Shown here: positions 8,087 through 17,501 of the stretch, piece after piece
Layout of the letters: every line of letters begins with the position of its first letter
How positions within the stretch are numbered: the first letter of the stretch is position 1
Translations under genes and position numbers: made by a program
Source of the DNA: Azospirillum sp. TSA2s
GTDB lineage: Bacteria; Pseudomonadota; Alphaproteobacteria; Azospirillales; Azospirillaceae
Direction: 5' to 3'
DNA: 64,000 nucleotides
Assembly: GCF_004923315.1 (NCBI RefSeq)
Contig: NZ_CP039645.1
Coordinates: 539,001-603,000, forward strand
Notes under the pieces: generated by a model
What the model was told of the DNA's origin: nothing
The model's database searches: none
What the model saw: the letters and a program-made list of their open reading frames with translations, nothing else

Positions 8087-11000
8087 ATGAGTGGAGCGGC
8101 TCTGGCCATCGCGCTGGCCTATTTCGGGTTCCTGTTCGCCATCGCCTCCTGGGGGGACCGCCGGGCGCGCCGCGATGGGCCACAGTCGGGGGCGGGATCG
8201 GGTCCGCTGATCTATGCGCTGTCGCTGGCCGTCTACTGCACCGGCTGGACCTTCTACGGCAGCGTCGGCATGGCGTCGACCGGCGGTTACGCCTTCCTGC
8301 CGATCTACATCGGGCCGATCCTAGTCTTCACGCTGGGATGGCCGCTGCTGCACAAGATCCTGCGGATCGCCAAGGCGCAGAACATCACCTCCATCGCCGA
8401 TTTCCTCGCCGCCCGCTATGGCAAGAGCCAGCCGGTCGCGGCCATCGTCACGCTGGGCGCCGTCGTCGGCACCGTGCCCTACATGGCGTTGCAGCTGAAG
8501 GCGGTCTCGTCCAGCTTCGCCGTCCTGTTGCGCTATCCCGAGATCGTGATGCTGGAGCAGCCGGCGGCTTCGCCGATCTGGGCCGACAGCGCGCTGGTCG
8601 CCGCAATCGTGTTCGCCCTGTTCGCCATCCTGTTCGGCACGCGCCACGTCGATGCGACCGAACGCAACGAGGGCATGATGCTGGCCATCGCGGTGGAGGC
8701 GGTGATGAAGCTGGCCGCCTTCCTCGCCATCGGCGCCTATGCGACCTGGGGGTTGTTCGACGGGCCGGCCGACCTGCTGCGGCTGGCGTCGGCCGAGCCG
8801 GACCTGCGGCACCAGTTCGCCAGCGGCGTTGACGGCTCCAGCTGGATCACCATGACCGCGCTGGCCGGGCTGTCGGTCCTCTGCCTGCCGCGCATGTTCC
8901 ACGTCGCCGTCATCGAGAACCGGGACGAGGAGCATATCCGGCTGGCGACCTGGCTGTTCCCGGCCTATCTGGCGGCCATCGCCCTGTTCGTCGTCCCCAT
9001 CGCCGCGGCCGGCCTCCTGCTGTTTCCGGAAGGCACAATGGACCGCGACATGACGGTTCTGGCCCTGCCGATGTCCGGCCGGCAGGAAATCCTGACGACC
9101 ATCGCCTTCGTCGGCGGCCTGTCCGCCGCCACCGGCATGGTGATCGTCTCCTCCGTCGCCATCGCCAACATGGTCAGCAACGATCTGGTGGTGCCCATCC
9201 TGCTGCGCCGCCGCGGCAACGGCATCGACCGTCTGGACATGCGCCGGCTGATCCTGGGCACCCGCCGGGTGACGATCCTGGTGCTGATGCTGCTGTCCTA
9301 CGTCTACTACCGGATGGTCGGGACCGGCTTTCCGCTGGCCTCCATCGGCCTCGTCAGCCTCGCCGCGGTGGCGCAGTTCGCGCCGGCCCTGATCGGCGGC
9401 ATGATCTGGCGGGGAGCCACCGGGACCGGCGCCTTCTGGGGCGTCGTCGCCGGCTTCGTGGTGTGGGGCTACACCCTGCTGCTGCCGGCGGTCATCGAGG
9501 CCGGCTGGCTGTCGGCCGGCATCCTGACCACGGGCCCGTTCGGATCCGGCCTGCTGGCGCCCCAGCGGCTGCTCGGCCTCCATCTCGACCCCTTCGTCCA
9601 TGGCGTGACCTGGAGCCTGCTCGCCAACAGCGTGGCCTTCATCGCGGTGTCGCTGCGTACGGTGCCGCGGCCGATCGAGCGGTTGCAGGCCGGCGCCTTC
9701 ACCGATACCGACCTCCAGTGGAGCCATGCCGGGTCCGAACCGCGCATCGGCTCCGTCACGGCGGAGGAGCTGCGGGCGGTCGCCGCCCGCTATCTCGGCC
9801 CCGAACGGGCGGAGCACGGATTAGCCGGCCTTTCCGGTTCCAGCACGGGAGAAGCCGACCTGCGCCTGATCCGCCAGACGGAGAAACTGCTGGCGAGCGC
9901 CATCGGCGCCGCCTCCGCCCGGCTGGTGATGGCCCTGACGCTGGAACGGCACAGCGTCGGCAAGGGCAACGCGTTGAGGCTGCTGGACGACGCGACGGCG
10001 GCCATCCAGTACAACCGCGACGTCCTGCAGACGACCATGGAGAATGTCGCTCAGGGGATCGCCGTCTTCGACAAGGACCTGCGGCTGGTCAGCTGGAACC
10101 GCCGCTTCCGCCGGCTGCTGGCGATCCCGGCCGAGATGGAACCGGCCGGGATCGCCCTTCCGGAAATCCTGCGCTTCGGCGCCCTGCATGGCCTCTACGG
10201 CCAGGGCGATCCCGCCGCCCTCGTCGCCCGGCAGCTCGACGTCTTCCTTGCCAGCATCACCAGCCCGGTCGAGCAGCACCGGCCGGACGGCAGCGTCCTG
10301 GAGATGCACACCTGCCGGATGCCCGGCGGCGGTTACGTCACCACCTTCTCCGACATGACGGAGCGTGTCCGCGCCGCCGCGGCGCTGGCCGAAGCCAAGG
10401 ACCGGCTTGAGCAGCGCGTCCGCCAGCGCACCGCCGAACTGGCCCGTGCCAAGGCCACGGCGGAGGAAGCCAGCCAGGACAAGACCCGCTTCCTCGCCGC
10501 GGCGAGCCACGACCTGCTGCAGCCGCTGAACGCCGCGCGACTCTATGCGTCAAGCCTCGGCGACCGGATGCCGAACGACGCGCTGGTCGGCAAGCTGGAC
10601 GGCGCCCTGGCGTCGGTGGAGGAACTGCTGGGAGAACTGCTGGACATCTCCCGGCTCGACGCCGGCGCGGTGAAGCCGGAGCGGCAGAGCTTCCCGCTCG
10701 GCCGGCTCTTCGCCACGCTGGCGGTGGAGTTCATGCCGCTGGCGGAGCAGCGGGGGCTGCAGCTGCGCATCCTGCCCTGCAGTCTCGCCGTCGACAGCGA
10801 CTGGCGCCTGCTGCACCGGCTGCTGCAGAATCTGCTGGCGAACGCGATCCGCTACACGCCGCAGGGCCGGGTGCTGCTGGGCGCGCGGCGGGTCGCCGGC
10901 CATGTCGTGGTCCAGGTCTGCGACACCGGCATCGGCATTCCAGAGGACAAGCAGGCCCTGGTCTTCGGCGAGTTCCGGCGCTTCGCCGAGGCACCGGGGG

Positions 11001-11566
11001 TGGAACATGGGCTGGGGCTGGGGCTGTCCATCGTCGAGCGCATCGGCCGCGTGCTCGACCATCCGGTCACGCTGCACTCCATCCCCGGCCGCGGAACGGT
11101 CTTCGGCGTCCGCATCCCGCGCGGCGTGTCGCTGCCGGATGCGCAGGCCGATCGTCAGGCGGCGGATGCGCAGGCCACGCCGGCCGAGCGGACAAGCATC
11201 CTGTGCATCGACAACGATCCCACCATCCTGGACGGAATGCGGACGATGCTGGGCGGCTGGGGCTGCCGGGTGCAGACCGCCACCGGCCTTGCCGCCGCCC
11301 TGGCCGAAGCGGAAAGCGGAGCACCGGATCTCATCCTCGCCGACGTCCATCTGAACGAGGGAGAGGACGGTTTCGCCTGCGTCCAGGCGGTGCGTCAGCG
11401 GCTGCGCCAGCCGGTCCCGGCGGCCCTGATCACCGCCGACCGGTCCGCCGGCGTCAAGGAGCGGGCGGAGAGTCTCGGTCTGCCGGTGTTGAACAAGCCG
11501 ATCCGCCCGGCCGCCCTGCGCACGCTGATGCGCCGTCTGACCGGCGCGTGTCCGGCGGCTGAATAA
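8087..11566 (+). CDS. Hybrid histidine kinase with SLC5-like sensor (ErcS/NahK family)
   Basis: This is a 1159-residue membrane-bound hybrid sensor kinase. Residues 1 to about 520 form roughly 12-13 transmembrane segments resembling sodium/solute symporters (SLC5/PutP). A PAS-like domain follows (about 640-765), then a coiled coil, a HisKA box with the phosphoaccepting His808 (ASHDLLQPLNAAR), and an ATPase domain (N-box LLQNLLANAIRYTP; G-box DTGIGIP and GLGLGLS). A C-terminal receiver has phosphorylatable Asp1086. ATG 8087 is chosen because GGAGG (8075-8079) lies seven bases upstream. ErcS/NahK kinases act with LuxR-type regulators controlling PQQ alcohol dehydrogenases and respiration. Control of the downstream xox genes is plausible but inferred. 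Confidence 0.85.
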   Translation: MSGAALAIALAYFGFLFAIASWGDRRARRDGPQSGAGSGPLIYALSLAVYCTGWTFYGSVGMASTGGYAFLPIYIGPILVFTLGWPLLHKILRIAKAQNITSIADFLAARYGKSQPVAAIVTLGAVVGTVPYMALQLKAVSSSFAVLLRYPEIVMLEQPAASPIWADSALVAAIVFALFAILFGTRHVDATERNEGMMLAIAVEAVMKLAAFLAIGAYATWGLFDGPADLLRLASAEPDLRHQFASGVDGSSWITMTALAGLSVLCLPRMFHVAVIENRDEEHIRLATWLFPAYLAAIALFVVPIAAAGLLLFPEGTMDRDMTVLALPMSGRQEILTTIAFVGGLSAATGMVIVSSVAIANMVSNDLVVPILLRRRGNGIDRLDMRRLILGTRRVTILVLMLLSYVYYRMVGTGFPLASIGLVSLAAVAQFAPALIGGMIWRGATGTGAFWGVVAGFVVWGYTLLLPAVIEAGWLSAGILTTGPFGSGLLAPQRLLGLHLDPFVHGVTWSLLANSVAFIAVSLRTVPRPIERLQAGAFTDTDLQWSHAGSEPRIGSVTAEELRAVAARYLGPERAEHGLAGLSGSSTGEADLRLIRQTEKLLASAIGAASARLVMALTLERHSVGKGNALRLLDDATAAIQYNRDVLQTTMENVAQGIAVFDKDLRLVSWNRRFRRLLAIPAEMEPAGIALPEILRFGALHGLYGQGDPAALVARQLDVFLASITSPVEQHRPDGSVLEMHTCRMPGGGYVTTFSDMTERVRAAAALAEAKDRLEQRVRQRTAELARAKATAEEASQDKTRFLAAASHDLLQPLNAARLYASSLGDRMPNDALVGKLDGALASVEELLGELLDISRLDAGAVKPERQSFPLGRLFATLAVEFMPLAEQRGLQLRILPCSLAVDSDWRLLHRLLQNLLANAIRYTPQGRVLLGARRVAGHVVVQVCDTGIGIPEDKQALVFGEFRRFAEAPGVEHGLGLGLSIVERIGRVLDHPVTLHSIPGRGTVFGVRIPRGVSLPDAQADRQAADAQATPAERTSILCIDNDPTILDGMRTMLGGWGCRVQTATGLAAALAEAESGAPDLILADVHLNEGEDGFACVQAVRQRLRQPVPAALITADRSAGVKERAESLGLPVLNKPIRPAALRTLMRRLTGACPAAE

Positions 11567-11573
11567 GCCTGCC

Positions 11574-12257
11574 TCAGCCGGCCTGCCGCTCTTCCGCCGC
11601 ACGGCGGATCAGCTCCTGCGGGGCGTCGGCGTCCTCGGCCAACTGGCGGACGAGGATCACGGCCTGGGTCCGGCTGGTGACGCCCAGCTTCTGCAGGATC
11701 GCCGAGACATGCGCCTTCACCGTGCCTTCGGACACGCCCAGCTCATAGGCGATCTGCTTGTTCACCAGCCCGTCGTTCAGCATCATCAGGACCCGGACCT
11801 GCTGCGGCGTCAGGCTGGCGATCCGGGCCGCCGCATCCTCTTCCCTGCCGGCACCGTCCGGCTCCTGCAGCGCCGGCCGCCACAATTCGCCCGCCAGCAA
11901 GGCCTGCAACGCTTCGCCCAGCATGTCGGACGGTGCGGATTTCGGGATGTAGCCGCAGGCGCCGGCGCCAAGGGCGCGGCGGATCACCCTCGGCTCCTCG
12001 TTGGCGGAGATCACTGCGATGGGCAGGGCGGGAAAGCGGCTGCACAGATAGACCAGACCGGCGAAGCCCTGCATCCCCGGCATGTTCAGGTCGAGAAGGA
12101 GCAGGTCGGCGTCCGGACTTTCCTCCAGCGCCGCCGCCGCAGCATCCAGCGTCCCGGCCTCGACGATCTCGGCCTCAGGCAGCGCGCGGGCGATGGCGAG
12201 ACGCATGGCGTCGCGGAACATGGGGTGATCGTCGGCGACGACGATGTGGGTGGGCAT
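11574..12257 (-). CDS. LuxR-family response regulator
   Basis: This 227-residue NarL/FixJ-type response regulator has an N-terminal receiver (acidic pair D9-D10, phosphoacceptor D56 in LLLLDLNMPG, conserved lysine in YIPKS). Its C-terminal LuxR helix-turn-helix spans about 150-210 (LTPQQVRVL, NKQIAYELGVSEGTVKAHV). It converges with the hybrid kinase, with seven bases between their stops, which marks it as the likely partner. Relatives near ErcS-type kinases (ErbR/AgmR) activate PQQ-dependent alcohol oxidation genes. The target genes here cannot be read from sequence. Confidence 0.85.
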   Translation of the reverse strand: MPTHIVVADDHPMFRDAMRLAIARALPEAEIVEAGTLDAAAAALEESPDADLLLLDLNMPGMQGFAGLVYLCSRFPALPIAVISANEEPRVIRRALGAGACGYIPKSAPSDMLGEALQALLAGELWRPALQEPDGAGREEDAAARIASLTPQQVRVLMMLNDGLVNKQIAYELGVSEGTVKAHVSAILQKLGVTSRTQAVILVRQLAEDADAPQELIRRAAEERQAG

Positions 12258-12289
12258 GATCGGGTCCTGTTGGCTTCGCTGCTAAACCA

Positions 12290-12307
12290 AAGTCACATGG
12301 AAGTCAC
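12290..12307. repeat. AAGTCAC direct repeat in divergent promoter region
   Basis: AAGTCAC occurs at 12290-12296 and 12301-12307, eleven bases apart, about one helical turn. The pair lies between the response regulator (minus) and the TRAP binding protein (plus). Such phased repeats often bind an activator dimer. It may serve autoregulation, but the call rests only on spacing and location. Confidence 0.3.
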
Positions 12308-12435
12308 GACGGGGAGGACATAGCTTTCTGAACGAGTGAGAAACACTTCGCGCCGCCGGAAACCGCATTGCGCCGATGGGCTAATGCGGACGACCAGTGT
12401 CCCGGCGGTGTTGACCGGAAACGGAAGCAGGACCG

Positions 12436-13533
12436 ATGAAGCGGCGCAACCTCCTGACGGCCATGGGCCTCGGGCTGGGCGGAGCCGTGCTCGCCACCCC
12501 GGCGATCGCACAAGGGCCGCCGCAGATCCGATGGCCGCTGGCCTCGACCTTCCCGAGGGAGCTGGACATCCTGAACGGTGGGGTGGAGTTCCTCGTCCGC
12601 CGCGTCGCCGGGCTGACCGGAAACCGGTTCATCATCGACCGCGACCCTTCCCTGCGGCCGACGGCGGACCAGCCGATGCTCGATTTCGTCGGCAGCGGCG
12701 GCGCGCCGATCGGACTGGGTGCCAGCTATCAGGCGATGGACCGCGAGCCGGCGCTGGTCTTCGACACCTCGGTTCCCTTCGGATTGAACGCGCGGCAGCA
12801 GAATGCCTGGATGTACCAGGGCGGCGGACTGGCGCTGGTCCGCGAACTGCTTGCCGACCACGACGTGGTCCCGTTCCCGGTCGGCAACACCGGCTCCCAA
12901 CTGGGAGGCTGGTTCCGGCGGGAGATTCGCGCCGCGCAGGATCTGAACGGGCTGAGGTTCCGCGTGTCCGGCATGGCCGCCGAGGTGCTTCGCCACCTGG
13001 GCGGACAGCCGCAGCGAACAGGCTATGACCGGCTGCGCGCCGCGCTGGAGGACAAGACGCTCGACGCGGCAGCCTGGGCCGGCCCCCATGACGATCTGCG
13101 GCTCGGTCTGCACAAGGCGGCGCCCTATTGCTACTACCCCGGCTTTCTGGAGGGGAACGCGCAACTGTCCTGCTACGTCAACCGTCAGGCCCGGGACCGG
13201 CTGCCGCCGGAGTACCGGGAGGCGGTGGAGGTCGCCTGCGCCGAAGCTAATCTCTGGATCACCGCACGCTACGACGCCCTCAACCCCGCCGCCCTGAAGC
13301 AACTGACGGCCGAAGGCGCGATCCTTCGTCCCTTTCCGCTGGAAATCCTGCGAGCCGCCCACCGGGCCACCGAGGAGCAGCTGGAAGCATTGGCCGCGGC
13401 GAGCAGCCGCTTCCGCAAAGTCTACGCCTCATGGAAGCCGTTCTGCGACGCCCAGCACCTGTGGTTCCGCATCGCCGAGAACAGCTTCGACCGATCCGCC
13501 TCCCTGCAGCCGCCGGAGACTTCCCGGAACTAG
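12436..13533 (+). CDS. TRAP transporter substrate-binding protein (orphan)
   Basis: This 365-residue periplasmic binding protein of the DctP/TakP TRAP type begins with a twin-arginine-like signal (MKRRNLL, hydrophobic core, cleavage near PAIAQ). The ligand-carboxylate arginine typical of the family is probably in NGLRFRVSGMAAEVL. Further family features are the GYDRLRAALEDKTLDAAAW segment and the aromatic C-terminal helix region. TRAP binding proteins deliver organic acids to a DctQM membrane pair, but no such pair is in this window. Its position beside a sensor kinase and regulator suggests either a distant transporter or a role in sensing. The ligand is not predictable. Confidence 0.85.
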   Translation: MKRRNLLTAMGLGLGGAVLATPAIAQGPPQIRWPLASTFPRELDILNGGVEFLVRRVAGLTGNRFIIDRDPSLRPTADQPMLDFVGSGGAPIGLGASYQAMDREPALVFDTSVPFGLNARQQNAWMYQGGGLALVRELLADHDVVPFPVGNTGSQLGGWFRREIRAAQDLNGLRFRVSGMAAEVLRHLGGQPQRTGYDRLRAALEDKTLDAAAWAGPHDDLRLGLHKAAPYCYYPGFLEGNAQLSCYVNRQARDRLPPEYREAVEVACAEANLWITARYDALNPAALKQLTAEGAILRPFPLEILRAAHRATEEQLEALAAASSRFRKVYASWKPFCDAQHLWFRIAENSFDRSASLQPPETSRN

Positions 13534-13581
13534 GCCCGAAACCAGGGAGCCCCCCCTGCGCCAACCCATAAGGAGCGCATG

Positions 13582-14145
13582 ATGACCTATGACTTCGACC
13601 GGGACCTGATCCGGTCCATGCCTGCGATGGAGCGCTTCGCGCGCAGCCTGACCCGCAACCCCGCAGAGGCCGACGACCTCGTCCAGGACTGCATGGAACG
13701 TGCGCTCCGCCACCGCGAGAAGTTCGAGCAGGGCACGAACCTGGAAGCCTGGCTCTGCACCATCCTGAAGAACGTCCATTACAGCAAATGGACCCGCAAG
13801 CGCCGCTTCGGCGAAGTGGAGGTGATGGACGGCGAAATCGCCAGCGGACCGTCACAGGACCATCAGGTCTTGCTGCGGGAGGTGGCGACGGCCATCGGCG
13901 GGCTATCGGAGGAGCATCAGCGGCTGATCCGCATCGTCGCCGTCGATGGCGACAGTTATCTCGAAGCGGCCGACGAACTGGGCGTTTCGGTCGGCACCGT
14001 CCGGTCCCGCCTGTCCCGCGCCCGCAACCGGCTGCGGGCGGACTGCGAGACACTGCGCCGTCCACCCCTGGCCCGGCGTACCGGGCTGCCGATGTCCGGC
14101 CGTTCGTCCGGATATTCGGAAATGGCCCGGCGAACGGCCGGTTAG
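13582..14145 (+). CDS. ECF RNA polymerase sigma factor (EcfG-like)
   Basis: This 187-residue sigma-70 family factor has region 2 (RNPAEADDLVQDCMERAL, about residues 32-50) and region 4 with a helix-turn-helix (YLEAADELGVSVGTVRSRLS, about 130-150). The GTNLEAWLCTILKN segment resembles the EcfG/RpoE2 general-stress group of alphaproteobacteria. ATG 13582 is preferred over 13579 because AAGGAG then has a six-base spacer. No NepR anti-sigma or PhyR gene is adjacent, so its control is unclear. It sits next to an envelope protease and a membrane protein, which may form part of a stress module. Confidence 0.8.
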   Translation: MTYDFDRDLIRSMPAMERFARSLTRNPAEADDLVQDCMERALRHREKFEQGTNLEAWLCTILKNVHYSKWTRKRRFGEVEVMDGEIASGPSQDHQVLLREVATAIGGLSEEHQRLIRIVAVDGDSYLEAADELGVSVGTVRSRLSRARNRLRADCETLRRPPLARRTGLPMSGRSSGYSEMARRTAG

Positions 14146-14148
14146 ACC

Positions 14149-14163
14149 GGCTCCGGCCGAGCC
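14149..14163. terminator. Small hairpin between convergent genes
   Basis: GGCTC and GAGCC pair around a five-base loop, between the sigma factor stop (14145) and the DUF2254 stop (14167). It may terminate from both sides. There is no T tract, so support is weak. Confidence 0.3.
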
Positions 14164-14166
14164 CCT

Positions 14167-15477
14167 TCAGTCGGCGGTCCGATCCGACAGACTGTCCCGC
14201 GCGCTGCGGCAGCGGACGCGCAACGCCTCGCGGTCACGGTCGAGGAAGTCGCTCCGCTCGCCCGCGGCCTCGATGAGGGCGATCTGCGCCAGCAGCGGCT
14301 GCCGGCGCGGCTCGTCGCTGACATAGGGTGCCAGAGCCTCAAGAGCTTCCGCCACGCGGATCAGAACGGCCGGCATGGTGGCGCCCGCCTGCCGGATCTG
14401 ATCGAAGGCCGCCCGCACCAGCCCGTCATGGTCGGTCACGTTGCGGACCACACGCAAAGCGCCCGTCTTGTCGCACAGCACCGCCACCTGCAGCGGTCGT
14501 TCGAAGATGCGGGACAGCGCCGAGGACAGCATGTCGATGACGGTCAGCGCAGTATAGACGTCGTTGATCCCCGGCGACAGCGCCCGCAATGACATCTCCA
14601 CCAACTGGCGGATGCCGTATTCGAGGTCCTGGGTCGGGGTCCGCTCGGTCCCGACGATGAAGGCCTGCCGGATGGAGCGGCGGAACGCCTCGTCACAAGC
14701 CTCCGGCGGATGCACGGCAAGGTGACGGCCGCGAACGAGTGCGAAATGCCCGGGCCGGACGTCGAGCCAGAGAACCGCGTCGGCCTCGCACGCCTTACGC
14801 ACGAGCATGTCGAAGTCGACCGCCTGGACATAGCCGTCCTCTCCCAGCCCGAGCCACACCGCGTCCTCCGGCACTGGCGGCGGCATTTTTCCCGCGTCCG
14901 CATTCTCCGGCAAAAGCAGATCGATGGACGCGCGCAACTGGTGCGACACGTCGCGCACGGCGTTGTCGTACATGATCGACCGCGCCAGCTTGTGCACGAA
15001 GAACAGCAGCACGAACAGACATAAGGCCGAAAGCGCGGTCCCGACGGTGATCGCGAAGTGAGGGATCGCATTGTCGGATGGGGTGCCGATGCTGCGGAAA
15101 ACCACCAGCAGATAGAGAATCGTCGCCACGAACAGTCCCAGCACCGCCTGCGTCTGGGGATCGCCGATGAAATTGCGCACCAGACGGGGGCCGAGTTGCC
15201 CGGCGGCCAGGGTCAGCACCACGACGGTGATGGAGACCACCAGCGACGTCATCGTGATGATGCCCGACAGCAGGGCGCCCATCAGTTGGCGGGCGCTTTC
15301 GGGATCGCCACTGTAGACCAGCCACAGCTCGGCCGCCCCTTCGGGCAGCACCGGTCCTCTGGTAACGAGAAGGACCGCCAGCGCCACCGCCGCGAGGCTC
15401 ATCAGCAGCGGCACGAACCACAGGCTCTCGCGCAGAAACATCCAGTAATAACGCAGGCGGCCCTTCACTCCAATCAC
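14167..15477 (-). CDS. DUF2254 membrane protein
   Basis: This 436-residue protein has about four transmembrane helices in its first 160 residues (for example SLAAVALAVLLV and ALCLFVLLFFVHKL) followed by a large cytoplasmic part. It matches the DUF2254 family; a hallmark is the segment around VSITVVVLTLAAGQLGPRL between helices. Its function is unknown. The start ATG overlaps the stop of the upstream HtrA protease gene by four bases (ATGA), so the two are translationally coupled. This suggests a common envelope-stress role, by inference. Confidence 0.8.
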   Translation of the reverse strand: MIGVKGRLRYYWMFLRESLWFVPLLMSLAAVALAVLLVTRGPVLPEGAAELWLVYSGDPESARQLMGALLSGIITMTSLVVSITVVVLTLAAGQLGPRLVRNFIGDPQTQAVLGLFVATILYLLVVFRSIGTPSDNAIPHFAITVGTALSALCLFVLLFFVHKLARSIMYDNAVRDVSHQLRASIDLLLPENADAGKMPPPVPEDAVWLGLGEDGYVQAVDFDMLVRKACEADAVLWLDVRPGHFALVRGRHLAVHPPEACDEAFRRSIRQAFIVGTERTPTQDLEYGIRQLVEMSLRALSPGINDVYTALTVIDMLSSALSRIFERPLQVAVLCDKTGALRVVRNVTDHDGLVRAAFDQIRQAGATMPAVLIRVAEALEALAPYVSDEPRRQPLLAQIALIEAAGERSDFLDRDREALRVRCRSARDSLSDRTAD

Positions 15478-17030
15478 CCCAGCGGAAGCGGAACGAACAG
15501 CGACTGGCCATCCCGCCGCCGTAGAAGGATAACATGGTCCTTCCCGGACTTGCGGGCCTGATCGACGACATTTGCCACGTCACTGGGATCACCCACCGTC
15601 TGCTGCCCCGCCCGGGTAATGACGTCACCCGGCTTGAAGCCGGCCTTCGCCGCCGGGCTGTCCGGCGCAACCTCCACCACCGCGGCACCGTTCACGTCGG
15701 AATCGAGCGAGAACTCCTTGCGCAGCTCGGGCGTGATCGGCGCCAGCGTCAGGCCGAGCTGGCCGCCGCCGGGCTGCTGCTGTTTCGCCTCCGCCTGCTC
15801 CGCGGGCGGTTGCAGTTCCGCGATCCGCGCCTCCAACGTCACCGGCTTGCCGTCGCGCAGGACAACGACGCGGGTGGTATCGCCGGGCTTGGTCTGCGCC
15901 ACCATCCGGGTCAGCTCATGCGGGCCGGCCACCTGCTTGCCGGCGAATTCGGTGATGAGATCGCCACTCTTCAGCCCGGCCTTGGCGGCAGGGGCGTCCT
16001 TGGACACATCGGCAACCAGCGCGCCGGACTGGTCCTTGAGGTCGAGCGCCTGGGCGATGTCCGGCGTGACCGGCTGGATGGTGACGCCCAAATAACCGCG
16101 GGTCACCCGGCCGTTGCTGCGCAGCTCGTCGATGACCGGGCGGGCGAGCGACGCGGGAATGGCAAAACCGATGCCGATGTTGCCGCCGGACTGGCTGAAG
16201 ATCGCGGTGTTGACGCCGATCACCTCGCCCTTGACGTTGAACATCGGGCCGCCGGAATTGCCGCGGTTGATGGCGGCGTCGGTCTGCAGGAAATCGTCGT
16301 AGGGTCCGGCGCCGATGTCGCGCGCCCGGGCGGATATGATGCCGGCGGTCACCGTGCCGCCCAGCCCGAACGGGTTGCCGATCGCCACGACCCAATCGCC
16401 GACGCGCATGGTGCTGCTGTCGCCCCAGGAGACACTGGGCAGCGGCTTGTCGGACTCCACCTTCAGCAGGGCGAGATCGGTCTTGGTGTCGGTTCCCACG
16501 ATCTTCGCCGGCAGCTTGCGCTTGTCGGTCAGGGTGACCTCGACCTTGTCCGCATGCTCCACGACATGGTTGTTGGTGACGACATAACCGCTGGGGTCGA
16601 TGATGAAGCCGGAGCCGAGCGACATGCCGTGCGGCCGGGCCGGCGCCTCTCCGCGTGGGGCTCCCTGCCCATGGTCGCCGGGGGCACCTGGCATCTGCCG
16701 CCGCAGCAATTCCTCCATGAAGTCGCGCAGTGGGCTGTCGGGCAGCATGGAGAAGGGGCCTGCGCCACCCTCCTGGTCGGACTGCGCCATCTGCGGCCGT
16801 TCCGGGGCGGTAGAGGCCGTGATCGTCACCACCGACGGCAGCTTCGCCTCGGCAAGGTCGGCGAAGCTGGCCGGCATTTCTCCGGCCGGTCCCGACTTGC
16901 CCTGCGCCAGCGCGGGGCCGGCCGGCGCCAGGAGGAGCCCGGCGGCCACGACGAGCCACATCCGGCTGCGCCTCCGTACGGGCGCCGGCCCCCGGTCGAT
17001 AAGCCGGTGTTGATCAGGAAGAAAATGCAT
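15474..17030 (-). CDS. DegP/HtrA-family periplasmic serine protease
   Basis: This 518-residue Do-type protease/chaperone has an N-terminal signal anchor (RMWLVVAAGLLLAPAGPALA). A trypsin-like domain carries the catalytic triad: His in TNNHVVEHA, Asp in DTKTDLALLK and Ser in GNSGGPMF. Two PDZ domains follow (about 280-375 and 405-500). Substrates are misfolded periplasmic proteins. The start at 17030 has GAGG upstream on the minus strand; an in-frame upstream extension lacks such a signal. A Q-linker rich in Gln, Ala and Glu separates the PDZ domains. It is the first gene of a two-gene unit with DUF2254. Confidence 0.9.
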   Translation of the reverse strand: MHFLPDQHRLIDRGPAPVRRRSRMWLVVAAGLLLAPAGPALAQGKSGPAGEMPASFADLAEAKLPSVVTITASTAPERPQMAQSDQEGGAGPFSMLPDSPLRDFMEELLRRQMPGAPGDHGQGAPRGEAPARPHGMSLGSGFIIDPSGYVVTNNHVVEHADKVEVTLTDKRKLPAKIVGTDTKTDLALLKVESDKPLPSVSWGDSSTMRVGDWVVAIGNPFGLGGTVTAGIISARARDIGAGPYDDFLQTDAAINRGNSGGPMFNVKGEVIGVNTAIFSQSGGNIGIGFAIPASLARPVIDELRSNGRVTRGYLGVTIQPVTPDIAQALDLKDQSGALVADVSKDAPAAKAGLKSGDLITEFAGKQVAGPHELTRMVAQTKPGDTTRVVVLRDGKPVTLEARIAELQPPAEQAEAKQQQPGGGQLGLTLAPITPELRKEFSLDSDVNGAAVVEVAPDSPAAKAGFKPGDVITRAGQQTVGDPSDVANVVDQARKSGKDHVILLRRRDGQSLFVPLPLG

Positions 17031-17111
17031 CGGAAACCTCGTTGCTGCGGACATGCGGAAAGTGCGGGGAGACGCCTGTCCCCCGCGGTTCATGGCTACG
17101 CGGACGGCGCC

Positions 17112-17501
17112 TTACTGCTTTGTCGCGCCGCTGTCCGAACCGGTATGGCCGGTGGTGGAGGTCCCGGACTGGCCGCCGGTCGTCGCACTGCCGGAGCTGG
17201 ACGACGAGCTGCCCGACATCTGCGACGGCGGATTGATGGTCATGAACACCTGATTGCCGTCCTGGGTCTCGGCCTGGACCAGATAAGCGGCGTCGATGAT
17301 CGTCACATTTTTGAAGCCGGCCTGCTCCAGCTGCTTGCGGAGCTTGTCCTGGGTCATCGCCTGGAACTGCGAATGGGTCTGGGTGGCTGCGGCGCTGCCG
17401 TTCTTCTGCGTGCTCTGCTGGCCGGTGGACGACTGCGCGAAGGCCGGCGTGCCGGCGGTCAGGGCGAGGCCGATGACGGGAATGAGCATTGCGATACGCA
17501 T
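17112..17501 (-). CDS. Small secreted protein with Ser/Thr-rich tail
   Basis: This 129-residue protein has a clear Sec signal peptide ending near TPAFAQ. The folded core (about 45-90) contains KLRKQLEQAGFKNVTIIDAAYLV, a pattern seen in small periplasmic alphaproteobacterial proteins with PepSY-like or DUF folds. It ends in a low-complexity Ser/Gly/Thr tail. The start ATG has AGGACA upstream. No function is known. The frame continues upstream of the ATG into the selD remnant, but that extension is not part of this protein. Confidence 0.65.
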   Translation of the reverse strand: MRIAMLIPVIGLALTAGTPAFAQSSTGQQSTQKNGSAAATQTHSQFQAMTQDKLRKQLEQAGFKNVTIIDAAYLVQAETQDGNQVFMTINPPSQMSGSSSSSSGSATTGGQSGTSTTGHTGSDSGATKQ

